Shown here: piece after piece, positions 60,341 through 64,000 of the stretch
Numbering within the stretch: the stretch's first letter is position 1
Layout of the letters: each line of letters opens with the position of its first letter
Source: Eopsaltria australis
Lineage: Eukaryota; Chordata; Aves; Passeriformes; Petroicidae
Assembly (NCBI GenBank): GCA_034509425.1
Contig: JAVTVJ010000001.1
Span: 7,282,001-7,346,000, forward strand
Reading direction: 5' to 3'
DNA: 64,000 nt
Notes under the pieces: model-generated
What the model was told of the DNA's origin: nothing
The model's database searches: none
What the model saw: the letters and a program-made list of their open reading frames with translations, nothing else
Program-made: the position numbers and the translations under genes

Positions 60341-63300
60341 CTGTCTGCCATATTCCTACTTATAAAGTGTATGTATAAATAATATCTACATTAAATTCTT
60401 TGGAACTTTTTTTATCATGTAGATGCGTGAACTTCCTTTATTTTGTGGTGTTACAAAACAGCCTCATTGTTTTCCAAGTGTCATTACTCATTGCTTATCA
60501 GTGCAGTGACCACAGTAAGATGTGGGTTTTTTAAGAGTAGCTGTCCCCATGAGCACAGTGCCTGGCCTGGGAAAGCAGCACCTTTTTCCAGCAGGGAAAG
60601 CCCCAGCTCTGTGCCTGCTCTGACTGGAGAAGCCACTGCATGCCTGTGAAATGCCTCCACCTTGCGCTGCTCCCTCTGTTACTCTGTCCCACGGTAAGGT
60701 AAGTGAAAAGGACACTGCTTAGTTAAGCCCAGTCTTGCTTTGGAGAATTTAGTGCTTGCTGTGGCTACTTCGTACCTCTTCAAAATGTTTCTCCTGTGGC
60801 AACTGACGCTTCTAACAATGGGTATTTCAGTTCTTGGAGGGGAAGTGCTGGCATGGGCATGCAGTAGAGGAGTCGGGACAAGAGGTATTGCCAGGCTGCA
60901 AAGACAAGGTAAAAGAAGGAGGTTCTATACCTGGAAGCAGAAGCATCATCAGTGCCAGTTATTATTCATGCATTGGTTATTCATGCCAACAAACCTCTGT
61001 CAGGGAGCAGAGCCTGCCTATGCAAACCAGGTGCACTGAGCAAACTGGTCCCTGTGTTTACAGCAGGTGTGGGCTGTACTGGAGGGTGGCTGTGGGCACA
61101 ACGAAAGAGTCCTGATGGGAGGGAATCAATCCTGTTTAGATCTTTGGAGGAACGGAAAAGTGAGCCAGTGGCAAGTATGGTAAGATAGCATAATGAATAG
61201 GATTGTTTCATTAATGAGTTTATTGCAGCAGAGGAAGCAAGGGAGATTTATGCATATTTTTTTAAGTAATGCGGGAGAAGGATGAAGAGGAGAAGCCAGA
61301 AGCAATGGGCAGAGATATGATTTAGAAAGGAAGGGAACAAAGTAAGAAAGAAGATGTAAGAACGAAATGGGAAAATAGCAAATGAGACTGTGAGAGGAGA
61401 AGGTGGGAAATTTTTGAGGATCAAGGGCACAGAAAAAATCAGGAGTAATAAGGATAGCAAAGACAGTTTCTGAGAAGCACATACCAGAGCAAGGCTGGAA
61501 AAAATTAGAGGGAAGGCAATATAAAGGGCAGAAAAGAAACATAAGAAAATTCAATAGAAGACAACAGGAGATAAACTTGAAACTAAATAAGCCCTTGGGT
61601 GATGGTATTCAGCTAATCATTTTCAGTGCTCTAGCTGTCAAGCAGAAGGATAAATCAGCAGAGTACTTAGGTGTTGCAGTGCACAAGCTTTAATGCACAG
61701 ACCTCAGCACCACAAAACCTATTCAAAAGACGCCCAGTAACACCTCTCTGCAGGGCCTGGGCTGTGGCAAACACCCAGCCACAGCCAGCACCTGTGGCAA
61801 GGGAGGAGAGCTGATGCTGGTGGTGGAAAGCACAAGAAGAGCAGATGAGTCAAAATTCCTGGTCCCAGCTGCGTTGGAGGGAAGTGCCCTTTCCATTTCT
61901 GATTCTCTGATGAGAGTCATCTTTGGGAGCTGGACACATGGACTGTTCCATAGTTCTCTTTCTCTGTTGTCCTTCCTGCCAAACCTTAATCTTCTCCATT
62001 TTGTCCTCAGCATGACAAACTTTCCTGGGTACTTTTGTGGAGCGGGACCTGGAAAACAACAGATTGGTGAACAAAGGTATTTCCCTGGTCTTGAACTATG
62101 GTCCCATCCACTGGCTGAGAAGTGTGAGAAGACTGATTTGCTGGTGACTTACAGCCTGTACCCATGCCCTTAAGAATGAAAAAGAGGGCATTTGAAAAAT
62201 GCTTTTCATTAATTATAGCACTGTCTTTGAAGGTACTCTGCACCCACCTCCCAAAAGCTGGCAGTGCTTTCCCTCATGTATTTGTCCCCCTTTCTGCTTT
62301 TAATACAATGATTTACTCTGCTAGCTGCATCTGTGAGCCAATTTCTGAGAAAAATCCATGCCAAACCTCATTATATATACTGGTTGCTATTGTATTATAA
62401 TCACTCATCAATGAAGTATTCTAGTTCCCTTGCTTTTAAGGGAGAGACCATATTTCAATTTAAATACGGCTTTCTGGTACAGACAAAGGAGACAGAAATC
62501 CCGGCCAGTGCCAAAAGGCCAAGGTAAGTGCCCACACACACACTCCAGGGCAGCTTTAAGATACACATTTAATTTCAGTTATTAGTGCAGCAGTGGAAAG
62601 GAGTCGGTATTTCAGCCTCTCAGGTCCAGTCCAAGGAAGCAGTGACGGCAGCACTGGAGGTCAGAGTGGTTTGCAGGAAGCGAAAGCACACTAATGAATT
62701 CTGGAGGGCTTGTAATGCCATAAAAGATTCAGTTAATCTGCAGCATAGATGTTGATCAGTGAAACTGAACCTAACTCTCTGGACCTTGTCAGATGTATTC
62801 TGTGCATGTCAGTGTTCCACACCAATTACAGATTTTAGAAGATGCTCTCATGCAAAACTATGCGCCCTAATATATAAGCCAGCTCAGATGTAACTAAAAT
62901 TAAAATCTGACTGTGGCAAATCTCTGTGATCCTGATATATGAAAATCCAAATAAATGATTTGTTCCCAGAAATGAAAAATAACTTCAGCAGGAAATTTCA
63001 AAATTACTTATGCAGGATTAATCCAGTTCAATGAATGCATCTTGCGTTGATTAATAAAGCAATCCTGAATTGCAAACTAAAACGAGAGGAGACTTCTGGT
63101 GCTGATATATTTGTGTATTTCTGAAGCTGGAGAGAAATGCGTACTTGCAAGAGATGTGGTCAACCAGTGTAAACAGAGATTGAATGCAAATAGTGATTTT
63201 CTAATTGTCTGTCTTCTCCCTGCAGCAGAAAACTACCTTTTTGTCATTGATCTTTTCTTGAAGAACATAGGTACTATGTTACCTGCCACATAGTGAATGA

Positions 63301-64000
63301 GAACAGGGCATCTAACATGATTGTACAATAACTCCAATTAGTATCCCAATGACATCTGCAGTCTTATATAGCAAAGAAAAGAAAAACTTGAGCTACTTTC
63401 TGCTCATTTTCTTGCCATACAGAGTAGAAATTTTGGTCAAGTAGCATTAGCTTTTGTGATCTGCTGCCCTTGAATTTAATTGGGCTTAGAGGTGAACAGA
63501 TACAGGGAACCTATTTAGAAAGTGAAAACAAGGGAAGGAGATTAAATGAATGTAGCATTTTCCAAATATTTTCGTCAGCATCTACACAGACAAATTTATT
63601 TTATTTCTTTTAAGGGGTCCCATCATTAAATCTAAAAACCTGTTCTTCAGTTTGAAGAATTACTTTCAATCATTTTAGTGTTTTAAAGAGGAGTAGGTAT
63701 GAACGGTTGAGGTATTTTGCAAAATATCATTAAAATCCTTATGGTTTTATCTTTAAAAAATGGTTTCTCATGTCACCCTTAAACATTTTCTAGAAAATCA
63801 CACTTGCAGGATCAGATTTGTAAAGCTTCCTTAATATCTCAGTATGTTGGATGGTATTCAGTTCCTGATTCTTTGCAAACTCATTTCCATTTTTGTTTCC
63901 ATTTGTGCAAAATAATTCAGTTTTCAAAAAACTTTGGCTGACCAACACTATTTTGTATGAATGGAGGCTGAACTTTAAATGTACTTCACAGTAAATAGTG
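60341..64000. other. Intergenic sequence downstream of KLHL14, no gene recognised
   Basis: Unique-looking AT-rich sequence. A purine-rich stretch at about 61200-61560 (many GGAAG and AGAAA words) explains a 142-codon Phe/Leu/Ser-rich open frame on the minus strand. No splice-supported coding segment, tRNA or transposon was recognised. In mammals GAREM1 lies beyond the 3' end of KLHL14, but nothing of it is visible here. Confidence 0.7.
61200..61560. repeat. Purine-rich low-complexity stretch downstream of KLHL14
   Basis: The + strand is strongly A/G biased for about 350 bases, similar in style to the block at 5690-6310. No repeat unit or transposon terminus is visible. Confidence 0.5.

Noticed and set aside
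61126..61554. 142-codon minus-strand frame downstream of KLHL14
   Set aside because: It is the antisense of a purine-rich block. The Phe/Leu/Ser/Pro-rich product follows from polypyrimidine sequence and only superficially resembles membrane segments.

Overview
The window is vertebrate nuclear DNA and is occupied almost entirely by one gene, KLHL14 (kelch-like family member 14, also called Printor), on the + strand. The encoded 625-residue protein was rebuilt here from eight coding exons. It has the KLHL order BTB - BACK - six kelch repeats. Its N terminus, BACK region and kelch blades look close to the mammalian protein as I recall it. The likely source is a sauropsid, most probably a bird. 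The introns are compact, I see no mammalian-type SINEs, and the only interspersed repeats I can recognise are two old fragments of the CR1/L3 LINE type common in birds, turtles and crocodilians. The species cannot be fixed from the sequence.

Layout: 1-1099 is a GC- and CpG-rich 5' flank that continues through the large first coding exon (1100-2037, all of BTB and BACK) to about 2260. It contains a run of G-tracts able to form G-quadruplexes and a good splice acceptor at 1054, so the 5' UTR may be split. Intron 1 (14.5 kb) leads to coding exon 2 (16511-16632). Intron 2 (26.5 kb) contains an isolated CpG-rich patch at about 32.3-32.95 kb, a candidate internal promoter, and a CR1 fragment at about 26.4 kb. 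Exons 3 (43115-43204) and 4 (47712-47790) follow, with a second CR1-type fragment (minus orientation) between them. Exons 5 (53893-54083), 6 (54247-54405), 7 (57106-57263) and 8 (57721-57861) finish the kelch propeller. A 2.5 kb 3' UTR ends near the poly(A) signal at 60316-60321. From 60341 to 64000 I see no gene.

How the parts fit: exon 1 alone encodes the dimerisation/CUL3-type adaptor half. Exons 2-8 encode the substrate-binding propeller, with glycine doublets at residues 325, 375, 427, 474, 521 and 573 marking six blades. The most interesting points are the splice sites around exons 5 and 6 (intron 5 fits only a GC-AG intron, and intron 6 has a very weak GT donor), the CpG-rich patch in intron 2 with a possible first exon that would give a kelch-only product from Met355, and a perfect 14-bp SOX/TCF-like palindrome 0.6 kb upstream of exon 3. 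I found no second protein-coding gene, no RNA gene and no previously undescribed multi-gene system. The other open reading frames look like chance or shadow frames.
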